Positions 43,063-53,875 of a stretch of 64,000 nt of DNA are shown piece by piece. This DNA is from Eledone cirrhosa (Eukaryota; Mollusca; Cephalopoda; Octopoda; Eledonidae), in assembly GCA_964016885.1 (NCBI GenBank), contig OZ024744.1, forward strand, positions 70,978,348-71,042,347, given 5' to 3'. The position numbers and the translations under genes are program-made. The notes under the pieces were generated by a model that saw nothing but the letters and a program-made list of their open reading frames with translations, did not search any database and was not told the origin of the DNA. The stretch's first letter is position 1, and each line of letters starts with the position of its first letter.

Positions 43063-43411
43063 GGAGAGAAAGGGAACAAATACTGCAAAGCATTCTATGC
43101 AACAATTCTGCCAATTCGCCGACTATGTATCATATATGTATTTTCAAATAACTTGGCTGTATTTCAAGGGCATCACCAAATAATTTTTCTTTCTTCATCA
43201 TTATGGCAAAAGAATTGTTACAGCTCAATCTTAAAGGAGCTCAAGAATAATACAGATGAATAAAGTGATTCCAACAACATTTCAAGCTTAATGTGGTCCA
43301 AGAATCACAAAACAGAATAAATTATTCATCAAAAATATAAACCATACAGAATAAGGAAATAAAAAACTTTCAGTAAATAAATGTGATGTGTTTTATATAT
43401 GCTGATGCATG
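43063..43411. other. Unassigned sequence
   Basis: Contains a second copy of a short block ('catcaccaaataatttttc') also present near 42525. Nothing else recognised. Confidence 0.35.
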
Positions 43412-43486
43412 TGCATTACTGGTGCTTTATTTACCAACCCTGCAAGGATGAAAGGCAATGCTAACCTTGGTGGGTTTGCGCTCAGA
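43412..43486 (-). mobile_element. SINE-A partial copy
   Basis: Body segment only ('attactggtgctttattta', 'aaggatgaaaggcaa'). Confidence 0.7.
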
Positions 43487-43487
43487 A

Positions 43488-43708
43488 TGTAAATAATTGT
43501 TTCTACTATAGGCACAAGGCCAGAAATTTGAAGGGAGGGTAAAGTCGATTAAATCGACTCCAGCGCTTGACTGGCACTTTTTTTTATCCACCCTGTAAGA
43601 AAGAAAGGTAAAGCTAACCTTGGCAGGATTTGAACTCAGAATGCAAAGGGCCATAACTCTATACTGTAAAACATAGCGTCTGACGCTCTACCGATTCTGC
43701 AAAACCAC
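43488..43708 (-). mobile_element. SINE-A copy, full length
   Basis: From 3' end ('ttgtttctactataggcac' on plus) to head ('gacgctctaccgattctgc'). Confidence 0.8.
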
Positions 43709-43754
43709 AAGAAACAAGTAAGATATACACAGACATATTGTTATTGTTTACTTC

Positions 43755-43890
43755 AGTTGCCTAGTGCAGGATGTCTTGGTTGTTTCAGTACCTTAGCCTT
43801 GCCATCACCTGCAGCAATGCCTCAAGCATGTTGGCTTGCCATCACCTGCAGCAATGCCTCAAGCATGTTGGCTTGCTTCAAAGTGTTTAG
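43755..43890 (+). pseudogene. LINE-C terminal fragment with 37-base tandem duplication
   Basis: Plus strand corresponds to the L-F-Q-R-I-S-L-A-I-T-R-G-N-A-A-S-V-L-A-C end of LINE-C. The block starting 'gccatcacctgcagcaatgc' is present twice in tandem (43801 and 43838). Confidence 0.6.
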
Positions 43891-44229
43891 TTAACTCTTA
43901 TGATGTGATATGAGGCCCCCCCCCCCCCTCCTTTTTTCTTCTTTTATTAAAATGTTTTTAGGGTTTTTTTTTTATCTCTCTTTTTCTGGTTATATTTATA
44001 CTATAAACATTTAATTTTATTCATAGTTGTATAAATAATATTAAAAATCGTTTGCAATTCTTTCAGAATGAGAATATAAACAGAGCATATAAATAAATTT
44101 ACATAACAAATATGTTTTAAAAATATACATAAATAACATTACAAATGCTTAGATAACATTATAAATTGCTCGCGGTTCTTTCAGAAGGATATATTCTTTT
44201 AATGTTGCAATATTAAAGAAAATGTGAAG
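43891..44229. other. Poly-C run and AT-rich sequence
   Basis: A C-run at about 43916-43928, then AT-rich sequence without recognised features. Confidence 0.4.
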
Positions 44230-44720
44230 GAAGGGGTGAACAACCGAGCCAAGACCAGAGCAAAAGACAGCAATGTCGCGAGGAATACTGGGAAACCTCT
44301 CTAATGATTTTTGAGGCAAGCCAGCACACTTGCAGCGTTGCCTCGGGTGATGGCGAGGCTGATGCGCTGAAACAGCCAAGTGCCCTCGCGAGATTCGCCA
44401 GTTACCTCTATTAGGCGAGCTGCCAGTGAAGAGAGGAACCTCGCAGTCAGCGGCCCGACTCCCCCAAACGTCTCGAAAGCCACAGGCTGAAAAATGTAGC
44501 TGGTCGACAGATCACAGTATTTGAGGGTCTTACTCCTCTCAGCTGCGGAAGCTGTGACTCTCGTCCTAACCGCAGCATCCATTATGGGGGGGGGGGGGGG
44601 GGGCAAAAGAATTACTGACAGTGACGTTCCAGACAAAGCACCTGCCTCTCGACCAGGGGCACAGGGTAAGTCCTCGATGTGTTTGTGTTTTCGTTCTGTA
44701 AGCATTATATCATATTTTTA
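44230..44720 (-). pseudogene. LINE-C C-terminal fragment
   Basis: Open minus frame with AERSKTLKYCDLSTSYIFQP, VAFETFGGVGPLTARFLSSL, TGESREGTWLFQRISLAITR, GNAASVLACL. This is the conserved end of a non-LTR family. No RT. A G-run of 18 near 44587 interrupts its upstream part. Confidence 0.7.
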
Positions 44721-44736
44721 TTATATGTGTTTATAA

Positions 44737-44956
44737 GGGCGGTGGAATGGCAGTATCGGTAGAGATTGGGTACCATGCTTTGCAGCATAGAGTTACGGTC
44801 CTTTACAGTCTGAGTTCAAATCCCGCCCTGGTTAACTTTGCCTTTCATCCTTACAGGGTTGATAAAATAAAGCACCTGTAATGTACTGGGGTCGATTTAA
44901 TTGACTTTCCCCTCCCCTCAAACTACTGGCCTTGTGCCTATATTAGAAATCATTAT
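44737..44956 (+). mobile_element. SINE-A copy, full length
   Basis: From 'ggaatggcagtatcggtagag' to 'ccttgtgcctatattagaaa', including the 'gatttaattgactttcccc' segment. Confidence 0.85.
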
Positions 44957-44967
44957 ATGTGTTTATA

Positions 44968-45022
44968 TTTTGTCTAACCCATGCTAGTGTGGAAAATGGA
45001 CGTAAAACGGAGATGATGATGA
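44968..45022 (+). mobile_element. Short LINE-A type tail
   Basis: 'ctaacccatgctagtgtgg', 'gacgtaaaacggagatgat' and a short (GAT)n. Confidence 0.65.
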
Positions 45023-45229
45023 TGAATTTTCATTCTGAGAGAATTGTGAGCAATTTGTAATGTTATTTATACAACTGTGAATAAAACACTTTACTGAGGT
45101 GTATAACTTAATATATATATCTTAATTAATTACCAATATAAGGGCTAATAATATGAAAATTAGTATGTACATTTCAAGATTCTACTCGAAGTGATATGTT
45201 GTATAAGTCCAGTTGTGGTTGTTTAGATG

Positions 45230-45637
45230 ACAGCAAAAAACCTGACGGCCTTACCCTGTGCCCCTGCTCGAGAGGCAGGTGCCTTGTTTGGGACGTCACC
45301 GTTAGTGGCTCCTTTGCTTCTTCCCCCATCCTGGATGCTGCGGTTAGGACGGGCCGAGCGGAGTAAGACCCTCAAATACTGTGATCTGTTGGCCAGCTAC
45401 ATTTTCCAGCATGTGACTTTCGAGACGTTTGGGGAGTTGGGGAGTTGGGCCGCTGACTGCGAGGTTCCTCTCTTCACTGGCAGCTCGCCTAATAGAGGTA
45501 ACTGGCGAATCTTGCGAGGGTGCTTGGTTGTTCCAGCGCATCAACCTGGCCATCACCCGAGGCAATGCTGCGAGTGTGCTGGTATGCCTCAAAAATCATT
45601 AGAAAGGTTGCCAGTACTCCTCGCAACGCTAATTTAG
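45230..45637 (+). pseudogene. LINE-C C-terminal fragment, opposite orientation to 44230-44720
   Basis: Plus frame: CAPAREAGALFGTSPLVAP, AERSKTLKYCDLLASYIFQH, VTFETFGELG, then a frame slip, and at the end an H-P-R-Q-C-C-E-C-A version of the terminal block. Together with 44230-44720 it forms a widely spaced inverted pair. Confidence 0.7.
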
Positions 45638-45649
45638 ACAATGCAATCA

Positions 45650-45840
45650 ATTTGGTGAGAGGAGTAAGTCGATTAAATCGATCCTAATGTATTACTGGTA
45701 CTTTATTTTATCGACCCCCGTAAGGATGAAAGGAAAATCTAACCTCGACGGGATTTGAACACGGGATTTGAACACGTAAATGGCTGTAACTCTATGCCAC
45801 GAAGCACAGTGTCCGACGCTCTACCGATACTGCCAATTCA
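45650..45840 (-). mobile_element. SINE-A copy with small internal duplication
   Basis: Minus copy; the B-box block 'gggatttgaacacg' appears twice in tandem on the plus strand (45749 and 45763). Confidence 0.8.
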
Positions 45841-46559
45841 TGTTAAATAATAATAAAATATACATCGATATAGAAAAAAAAAATAACATTTATTAAACGA
45901 GAATTTACGCGGGTCCTTCCTAGTATAAATTATTAACAGCCGGTTGCAATATTAGAGTACGTGTGTATCTTGACACATAAAGCCCCGCACACCCTACCTC
46001 CTACATTAATAGAAGGATAACATTTCACTCATACAATTGTTCAAGCCCGTTGCCAGGCTTTGGTGCCTAGGTGAGTGATCTCCAGAATATTCTATGTGGT
46101 CCTTCTAATTTGCAATAATTCTAAGGTGGTGTTTCAGTATAAATATATCATTGTAAATTCTAATAATAAATTTGAGGGTGTGCCACTGAAAAGAGTGTTA
46201 GGCAGTGCCCTGCAGTCACCACCAGCCTCCTCGGGGATGGGCCCACAGTTACTGCTATAGAGTTATGCCAGAAATGGCAATACGTCGCACGTTTATATCT
46301 TGCTTTACAATATATATAAACATTTTATGGGTGGGTTGGAAGCTTTGATGTAAGGACCTGTTTCCTAGATGTACTGTATGGCGAACCCTCCACTGACCAC
46401 GATAGCAGAGAGGCACCAAATATAAAAGTACACGGATTCTCTGAAAACACCCCTTCCAGCCTGTCACATTGACCATCGCCAGTGGTCTGGTGTGGTCTTA
46501 GATCGCAAAAGATTTCGGTTGCCACATCATCCTCCAACCTGTTTCCTCCGTCGAGAATG
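45841..46559. other. Unassigned sequence
   Basis: No repeat or coding match recognised. Confidence 0.35.
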
Positions 46560-46760
46560 TTTGCAGGACTGATGTCGATGACAAAAATTGTCAGAAGAAG
46601 AAATGTAGCACGACAAGAACAGAATTTCCCTTACAGCCGCTACGCCCGGGTCTGTCTATCCTATATTAGTCCCAGAAACCACCAGCGAGCCTGCAATAGA
46701 TGTGGGCTGGCCTCCCTACATAAATCTTCGCTTGGAGGAGCCGAACCATGATATAAATAT
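46560..46760 (+). pseudogene. Possible LINE C-terminal Cys/His finger fragment
   Basis: Plus reading RVCLSYISPRNHQRACNRCG resembles the 'C.R.C.S.IGL..H.R.C' finger that ends several LINE ORFs. Short and without other support. Confidence 0.35.
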
Positions 46761-46939
46761 TAACTTATCTCAAAAAGTCAACGGAATTCAAATCCTTCCC
46801 AAATTCGACTTACCCTTTCCACCTTCCAAAGCCTAGAAAATAAATACTAGATGTTTTTTAACCCTAGGGAAGCTTTGCTTGAGCAGACGTATGACCAGAG
46901 TGTATTCTTTCACTTATTTAAAAAAATAAAACAGCAGGA

Positions 46940-47465
46940 TGTGATTTGAAGGAGATATGGCTGGTATTTCTAGCAGGTCGAGTGGCAACGTTTCGTGGCT
47001 CCATTCAAATGCTAAGGTACAAGAGCATCGTGCTGCCGACAGTGCTTTATGCGAGCAAGACCTGGAAGAGAACGGCAAAAATAGAGAGACGGCTGAACGC
47101 TTTCCACCAGCGGTGCCTGCGAAAGATCCTTCGTGTGTCCTGGCGCGACCGAGTGCGAAACGAGGAGATCCTGCGGAGAGCCGAGTCGTGGACGCTTCAG
47201 AGAGTGATCACGGAGCATCGGTGCCGTCTGGCTGGCCATATTCTGCGTCTGCCAAATGAACGGCATTCGAAAACAGCGATGAACTGGACTCCGCCTGGCG
47301 GTAAACAGAGTGGGGTTGCCCAAGGATCACCTGGCGACGAACGTTCCGGAAGGACCTGATGGCAGTCAACATCACCTGGCACGGCCTCAAAAAAGTTGCC
47401 GCTGATCGTGACCGTTGGCGAGTACTTACTGCTCGATGCGCCGAATGGTGCGGAAGAATCTAAGA
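46940..47465 (+). pseudogene. LINE-G C-terminal fragment
   Basis: Reads YKSIVLPTVLYASKTWKRTA, RRLNAFHQRCLRKILRVSWR, TLQRVITEHRCRLAGHILRL, then after a frameshift near 47320 TWRRTFRKDLMAVN and ADRDRWRVLTARCAEW. This is the standard post-RT block of many LINEs. No RT retained. Confidence 0.7.
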
Positions 47466-47705
47466 CTAAGACTAAGATTCATGCTAGAAATCACAATGAA
47501 TTTTATTAAACGTTTGTAGAAACAGCTGAGACATAAATATTCATACACATACGCACACACAAACACACACGCTCTCTCTCTTTCTCTTACTCTCTCTCTC
47601 ACACACACATGCCTCAATCTTTTTTTCTCTCTCTAGCCCCGTCAGTCCGTACCCTCATCACATCTTTTTCTCATTCACTCGCGCAAGGCTTTGTTAGCGA
47701 CTTAC
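47466..47705 (-). other. Start of intron 1 of the SPATA4-like gene
   Basis: Unique-looking sequence with a CT-rich run at 47571-47632. Contains no further exon that I can see. Confidence 0.5.
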
Positions 47706-47782
47706 CATTTTGGAACAATAATTTTCGAATTTAGATCTAAGCTCTGGATCCACATAAAGACTTCTCGAGGAAACTCTGTCAT
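47706..47782 (-). CDS. SPATA4-like CH-domain gene, first coding exon
   Basis: On the minus strand from the ATG at 47782-47780: 25 codons beginning MTEFP, containing REVFMWIQSLDLNSK and ending I-I-V-P-K, plus two bases, then a strong donor (TG|GTAAGTCGC). An in-frame TAG lies 24 bases upstream of the ATG, so this is the first possible Met. The two overhanging bases TG plus the first base of exon 2 (G) give Trp, followed by DLANGYLIAEIF. A 'V..W(L/I)Q.LDL' helix leading into 'D..NG.L.AEIF' is the opening of the SPATA4-type CH domain. The agreement of splice phase with an exon 31 kb away, and the homology running across the junction, make chance unlikely. Confidence 0.88.
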
Positions 47783-47960
47783 TATTACCGAGTTAACTTT
47801 TTCCTAACAAACGCCTGTTACCAAAGTAACATCCAATGTTTACAAATTAACCGGAAGTTATTTTCTATCATAAACTTCCGTTATTTTCCTTGTGTGAATT
47901 TATAGTCTTCGTTGTGTAATTTACGACAATGTTTTTCGCTATAAGTATCTCATCGCCAAC
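47783..47960 (-). promoter_or_regulatory. Proximal promoter of the SPATA4-like gene with X-box and forkhead sites
   Basis: Upstream of the ATG on the minus strand. 47817-47830 is GTTACCAAAGTAAC, fitting the RFX X-box pattern (RYYNYY-WW-RRNRAC) on both strands, 35 bases from the ATG. 47837-47844 is TGTTTACA, a forkhead core, beside a CCAAT. 47850-47858 (ACCGGAAGT) and 47873-47880 (AACTTCCG) are inverted ETS-type GGAA sites. RFX and FOXJ1 factors drive motile-cilium genes in animals. Activity here is inferred. Confidence 0.6.
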
Positions 47961-49019
47961 AGCTTTTGCAATCAAATCTCTGTTCTGTTCCTTTTTTTTT
48001 TAGGCTTTACCCTAATTATTCAAATTCTTTGTAGCAGTTTTTTTTTTAATATATTTCTTTTATTGTCGGATAGCGTCAGTACAACAGTATGCGGGCAAAA
48101 ATCTTATTTTACTTAACTCGGGTTCTTTCTTTTGCGTAATTCAAGATTTTTAAAATCAAATCCTGTATTTTATACAAAATTACCACCTAATGGTATGAAA
48201 ATGAATATCCTAATGTGTAAATATATATATATAGATATATATTTTATGGCGTTTGTATCCTACTAAATTGCGATTAACTCTATGGGTTAGCAGACATCGT
48301 TCTGAATCAGTACTAATAGAATATAGTGTTCTCGATCGTTAAATAATTTTAAGAATAATTATGATATAATTGGTAATTCTGTAACAGATTATTCAACTTG
48401 GAGACTAGCTAGTAAGACAAGCAATCAAGTAGCAGTAGGTCCATATTTACTTTCGCTTACTGGCGAGTTAAAGAGAAATTCTATCTAAAACGATCGTTAT
48501 CTTATTAGTAGTAAAATTGATTACGAGAGAGATGAGGTTTATACTTCTGCTAACCATCTAAATCATGCATGTTTTGTGACATATGTATGTGTATGTGTTT
48601 AACTTACAAAAATACAAATAAAGATAGATATGTAGATATATCGACTTCAGGTATTTCTGTATTAATATTTCTGTGTTTAAAGTATTTTCCTGCTTGGCAA
48701 TGTATTATTCCTTTGTGGAATTGTCAATTATTATACCTTAAAACTCAAATAGTAATTTTGTTGCCTTTTTCGGTGGGGAAAAGCAAAGTTCTTTTTTTCC
48801 TTTTCATTTCCCCGCCCTCTTTTTTCCTCTTCTCAAAAGTTTGGAACTCCCATTGTCTTTCATTTACGAAGGCATTTTCCGCTCCATAAAAAAAAACCGT
48901 ATTCAATAATGTAGTTACGTAGATGAAAGCAAAGGCCGCTTCGTTGCGTTTCTATTAAATACTCAGAAAAACGCTATCTTGTTTAATTTGAATTTATTGT
49001 TGACGTAACTACAAATTGG
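47961..49019. other. Sequence upstream of the SPATA4-like gene, nothing recognised
   Basis: AT-rich, apparently low in known repeats compared with the rest of the window. No divergent gene found. Confidence 0.4.
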
Positions 49020-51300
49020 TTAAATATACAGAAAAAGGAGCCAGTATTGGAAAGGACTATAAATGTCATAAATGAGGGGGAAAGGAGGGAAGAAGAAGGG
49101 ACTATTAGACAAAGAAAGAAAGGGGGGAAGAGGAGAGGGTGACAGACTACACCTTAGGTTAGAGTTCTGTTTTGGCTGCATCTCGTGGCCAAAATAGCAA
49201 AGGTATTTCTGCAGACAATGGCCAGCGACAGCCACCCCACTCAGATGGGCTGCTATCGATCCAGTTTTATAGAGGAAGTCAGCTGTCCGGGGTCCGAAAA
49301 TGCATGGGGTCTCGACAGCAATCGGGGCAAAGAGGAAGCAGCTAAAGAAACCCTTATATTTGCTTGTCTTCCTGTTCTTTGCAAGGCGGGCTGCAGTACT
49401 GGGGTTTGTGGCCGAGGCGACTAAATTGAAGGCAGGGAACATGTCACGGCATATTGCGTCCCAGATGAGGGATCTACCTCCTTTAAAAGGGAAGAGGGTA
49501 ATTCTGTTAGGGGCACTAGTTGTCACCACCGTCGCAGCCTACAGGCTCCAGTTGTGATGGGAAGCCAACTGCATCCAGGCTCCTTCCCAATATGTCGTTG
49601 AGAGCAGTATGCTGGGGGAACCAACCTGCACTCTGGCAGCATGACAGTGGGTGCAGGCCTAACTCATCAATGACACCCCCATAATGACATTTATGTGGCA
49701 TGCACATGTGGAAGCCGAAGTGTTGGGCCAGTCTGATGTGAGTGCACTCATCATTAAGAAGAATACTGGTTAATGAGAAGGGCATCGAGTTGAGCCACGC
49801 GCTGTTATTTGTGAGGCAGAATGGAAGCAGGTGAGGTGGTGTTGGTCAAAGCCAGACTCAATCTGCCTAAAGGAAGACCTGCACATGATGTCATCCCAGT
49901 TATGTTGGACATTTCTGTACTGAGGGATGGCGAGGCCTTTGCTGGTCCAGGTGGCCAGAGTCTGCTCCAGTTCTTAGGTCACGACAGGTTTTGTTGTCTT
50001 GCTGATACCATATTTTGAGAGTACGACTGGAGGAGATTGAGGAGAGGAAGGCCGTCAATGCCAGATCTGATGCAGAGTGGAGGTCGAGGTCACCGAACTT
50101 CACAGGAAGCTTTGCTTGTTGCCAATTAGTGCTGTCATAACTCATGTTGCAGATGAGTTCTGCATAACGTTGGATGGTGGCATCGAGTTCGCCGAGGCGA
50201 TTTTGTGAGGGTTGTAAGGTGCCCATGCAGTGTGAACAAGAATTTAGAAGAACAAAACAGTGCCCCAGGTAAAAGAACGCTGGATGTGCATCAATGCGAT
50301 GCAACTTCTTCATACTTAACAGGTCTGCGTGTGCTTGGTCTCCAGGCACTCTCATATGGCTTTGAGAGAATTGAAGAGCCAAGAATGTAGACAGTGTCTT
50401 TGGACATTAGCCGAGCCCCAGAAAAGTTAGGATAGATGTTGAGTATGGTGTCATGGAATTTGTCCTCACCATAGCTAATGTTTATCACCTCAGACTTGGA
50501 TGGGTTGATTTCATGTCTGAGGAGCTTTAGAGCTGGAATCATTAACTGAAGGTCCTCAACTACTGACTCAGCCAAGCCACCCAGGATCGTGTCGTCCAGG
50601 TACCAGACACTGAAGGGCAGAGCGGGCAATGTCATCAACTACCAGTGCAAAGAAGAGTGGGCAAAGTGAGTCTCCTTGCATGACACCCTTAGCAGAAGTG
50701 ACCTTATTATGAGCAACCATGAGTATGCTGGGTGTTCCATATGAGATGTGAGCAAGAGGGAATATTGAGGGGGCTCGTCTAAGACATGATCCCGCTTAAC
50801 GCTGTTGAAAGTATTTCTCATATCCAGCTTCACTATGAGGTGGGATGACGAAGAATTTGTGTGCTCTATTAGAGTGACTGGCTTCATGAGCTGCAACCTC
50901 ACATCTGCACTTGATTCCCACTCCAAGCTGGACAGTGCTTAGCATCTCACTCAGGTCATCTTTGACTGACTTGCAAGCTATCTTGGCTGCAAGTCTTCAG
51001 AAGACGTTACCCACTGCGATAGGGACAGATGCCTCTGTCATTCTTTCTCAGAGTTGGCAGACTGACTGAGAAGAAAAAATCACAGGCAGGGCAGGGTAGG
51101 TTAGTGGGGAGAAGACAATTGGTGAGAGTTTTGATTGACTGGAGCAATGTGCTCCTGCCTCAGCAGCATTTGGCGAGATAAGGTCTCTGGGGTGGTTGGG
51201 ACACAGGCCGTCCATTCCACCACTGCTGCTCCCTGGGAAAGATCTCGGGGCAGCTACTACATCCTCTCTAGATGTGCTCAAAGAAAGGTTACTAGCTGGG
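49020..51300 (-). pseudogene. LINE-C, longest copy: RT and C-terminal region
   Basis: Reading the minus strand downward: EDVVAAPRSFPGSSSGGMDG (about 51260, the region ahead of RT), ASVPIAVGN and RLAAKIACKS, VKLDMRNTFNSVKRDHVL (RT motif A), FSVWYLDDTILGGLAESVVE (catalytic YLDD, about 50590), LRHEINPSKSEVINI, later LNDILGRSLDAVGFPSQLE and NRITLFPFKGGRSLIWDAIC, and APIAVETPCIFGPRTADFL. Frameshifts separate the blocks. The segment after the RT with K-R-x-D-G and W-D-A is suggestive of a restriction-like (PD-(D/E)XK) nuclease, an inference. The N-terminus is unclear above 51300. Confidence 0.7.
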
Positions 51301-51812
51301 GTTTGGAAGTCCCTGATGTTAGCTGGGGGCAGGAAGGTGTTTATGACAGAGCACTTCTAGGACATCCAGTGTGGGCCAGAGTACAGTCTCGCTCAAAGTC
51401 AGCATACATACCACAGCCGAAATGTCGCCCTCAATTGTTTGACATTGCAGGGAGAAAGGATGGTGGGTGTCAGGCATTTTAACTGGGGTGTTGGAGAGGC
51501 CATATGCCAAATCCCCTATGGACTTTCTCATGATGAAATCCACCATCAAGAGGAACAAAAAACAAGCTGCACGCTGAGAATTTAACACTTTCAGCTAGGG
51601 GAGCTAGTTGCAAACGAAGAATTTAACTAATTACCTATAATAAGAAATATGTAAATATTTCAGTGACTTTTCTACTCTTTCCTTTTCTATATAAATATTC
51701 AAATGTTAACGATATTTAATTGACTCGCTATATATATATGAACAAAACAAAACAAAAAAATTACCAGGTAACTAACTTTTACGTTACCTTCATCTTACTG
51801 TCCATTTTGATA
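51301..51812. other. Possible LINE-C 5' portion and AT-rich flank
   Basis: 51319-51588 may continue LINE-C upstream on the minus strand but is not conserved enough to call. The remainder is AT-rich. Confidence 0.35.
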
Positions 51813-51905
51813 TCGATACTAATAAAGCTGACGGCCGTATGTATGTAACAAACTTTTCACCAAACAGCTGAACCAAACGGCACCAAATTTGCACCATAGA
51901 TGTAA
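51813..51905 (+). mobile_element. Helitron A 5'-end fragment
   Basis: TCGATACTAATAAAGCTGAC then 'ggccgtatgtatgtaacaaac' and 'caccatagatgtaac', matching the first 95 bases of Helitron A copies; truncated after that. Confidence 0.7.
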
Positions 51906-51928
51906 CATTACTGGTACTTTATTATATA

Positions 51929-52920
51929 CTAGCTGGCTCGTCCGGCATTTTATCTTTTCAGGATTTCCTCCCCTCCACTCCAGTTCAAAGATGCCGCGGG
52001 GGGTTAACGTGCTCTGATGTTGGGTTTGAATAGTTTTTTAGGATTCCCTAATTCAGCAGCCAGTACGATAAAAAAAAATTGATAGTTACAACAATAAAGG
52101 TTGAACAGAGAACACATTTTTTAACAAACATTACAATAATTTGTACAACCATAATGGAACTTCCAAGTAACAGAAAATACATAAATTACATTGTTAGAGC
52201 CTCAGAGTATACAATATTTTTTGTTCGACCCTTAGGAGTAAAGATGAAGAGATTGTTTGACGAACTCACCCTAGAGCATCCTACATACAATTGACCATGG
52301 TTTTCCCAGATGAAGGCCAGCCACATTTAGGGTTTGATCCTGAGCTTTGTTGATGGTAATCGCGAAGCTTAGTCTCTCTGTTGCTCTAGTAACATTTTTT
52401 CTTCCGGAAAATCTGATCTTGCGGCCAGGATGGGACTTTTTGGGTGGCATATCGGCAGTAACAATGAAATAAATATGTATGCAAAAATATCTGTACACGA
52501 ATATATAATTATATATATACCCGCAACCAGAGCTTCGATTATGCTGTACTACCTTCTTGTATTTTATATATATATATATATCTATATATTAAAATAACAG
52601 ATTAAAGTTTAAGCAAATAATCGCTGCTTTCACCCTTAACGGGATCTTCTGAAACTAAAAAAATCAATCTGTGAACGCAGAAGTAAATATTTCGAAAAAC
52701 GTTGCAATCGAAGGAAAACAGAGAGACGATACTTTGGTTCGTGAAGACACCCAGACATACATTCCCTGACACTGAACGGAAAAAAGCGAAGATAATACGT
52801 CAGCAATGAGAACAATATTTGCTCTAGGGTTCTTATATATTTGATACATATTTATCCTTATTGAGCCCTCTTTGGATTTTAGTCTTCACATTTATTATTA
52901 TTACTAATTATATATATATT
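51929..52920 (-). mobile_element. Helitron A derivative with a different helicase segment
   Basis: Minus strand ends at the CTAG of 51929-51932. Contains 'aaaagataaaatgccgg' near the 3' end. A helicase part at about 52500-52264 reads RKNVTRATERLSFAITINKA then Q-D-Q-T-L-N-V-A-G-L-H-L, the motif V region, followed by a damaged motif VI. Further up it has the common 'cgtgtacagatatttttgc' and 'agatcccgttaagggtgaaag' blocks to about 52700; a second short fragment lies at 52920-52985. Confidence 0.7.
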
Positions 52921-53009
52921 TATTAAAATAACAGATTAAAGTTTAAGCAAAGAATCGCGGCTTTCACCCTTAATGGGATCGTCTGAGAAAAAAAAATATA
53001 TATATCTTG

Positions 53010-53312
53010 CAATCGAAAGGTTGTGAGTTCAATTCTCAGACCGGGTGATGTGTTGTTTCCTTGAGCAAGACACTTTATTTCACATTGCTCCAGTTTACTC
53101 AGCTGTAGAAATGAGATGATAGGGACTGGGGTCTCTATCATTCCACTGCAAAGTGGCCGTGGAGGTGCCACGGCAAAAAAGCACCCAGCACTCACTGTAA
53201 ATGAGGTTGGTGTTAGGAAGGGCATCCAGCTGTAGAAATCAAGCCAGAATCAGTTCCCGTCCCACCTTTGCAAGCAGGGAAAAGTGGACGTAAAATAATG
53301 ATGATGATGATG
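53010..53312 (+). mobile_element. SINE-B, head-truncated copy
   Basis: Starts within the tRNA-like head ('cttgcaatcgaaaggttg', B-box 'gtgagttcaattc'), then 'cttgagcaagacacttta', 'cagtttactcagctgtag', one 45-base tail unit, 'ggttggtgttaggaagggc', 'tttgcaagcagggaaaag' and (GAT)n. Confidence 0.85.
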
Positions 53313-53339
53313 ATGATATATAATTAATTATTGAGAGGG

Positions 53340-53875
53340 CGTGCGGTATCTTTGCAGTGAATTAATTAAAAGTTGGTTAGAAGCAAAGTCAATGCAGACA
53401 GACAGCCAGACAGACAGATATTATAAGCGTGCGACGTTATAGCTATGTATCTATCTAAAAAGACAGACTAAGAAAGAGAGAGGAATGTCGTTTAACCAGA
53501 AGTGCTGACATTTGAAAATTTTAAAGAAGTGAATATTTAAATAAACGATAAAATATCTTTAATCTTTTAACGAAATTTAGAAGACAAAAATTCCCTCACT
53601 TTCTTACTTGGAAAAAGTTACATCTATGGTGCAAATTTGGTGCTTTTTTCCAGCCGTTTGGTGTAAAGTTTGTTACATACATACGGCCGTCAGCTTTATA
53701 ATATAAATAATATATATAATACAACATTCCTCTCTCTTTCTTACTGTCTTTTTAGATAGATACATAGCTATAACGTCGCACACTTATATCTCGCTGTCTG
53801 TCTGCATTGACTTCGCTTCTAACCAACTTTTAATTAATTATATATATATATATATATATAATTATATATTCGTGT
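53340..53875. repeat. Inverted Helitron A pieces
   Basis: 53340-53700 is the Helitron A 5' region on the minus strand ('acggccgtcagctttata' at its end). 53720-53875 is a downstream piece on the plus strand. The outer 100-115 bases of the two (53359-53465 and 53748-53840) are reverse complements, so the block is a large inverted repeat. Confidence 0.65.

Noticed and set aside
46075..46260. 61-codon ORF in 45.8-46.5 kb
   Set aside because: No domain, start context or repeat similarity; compatible with chance.
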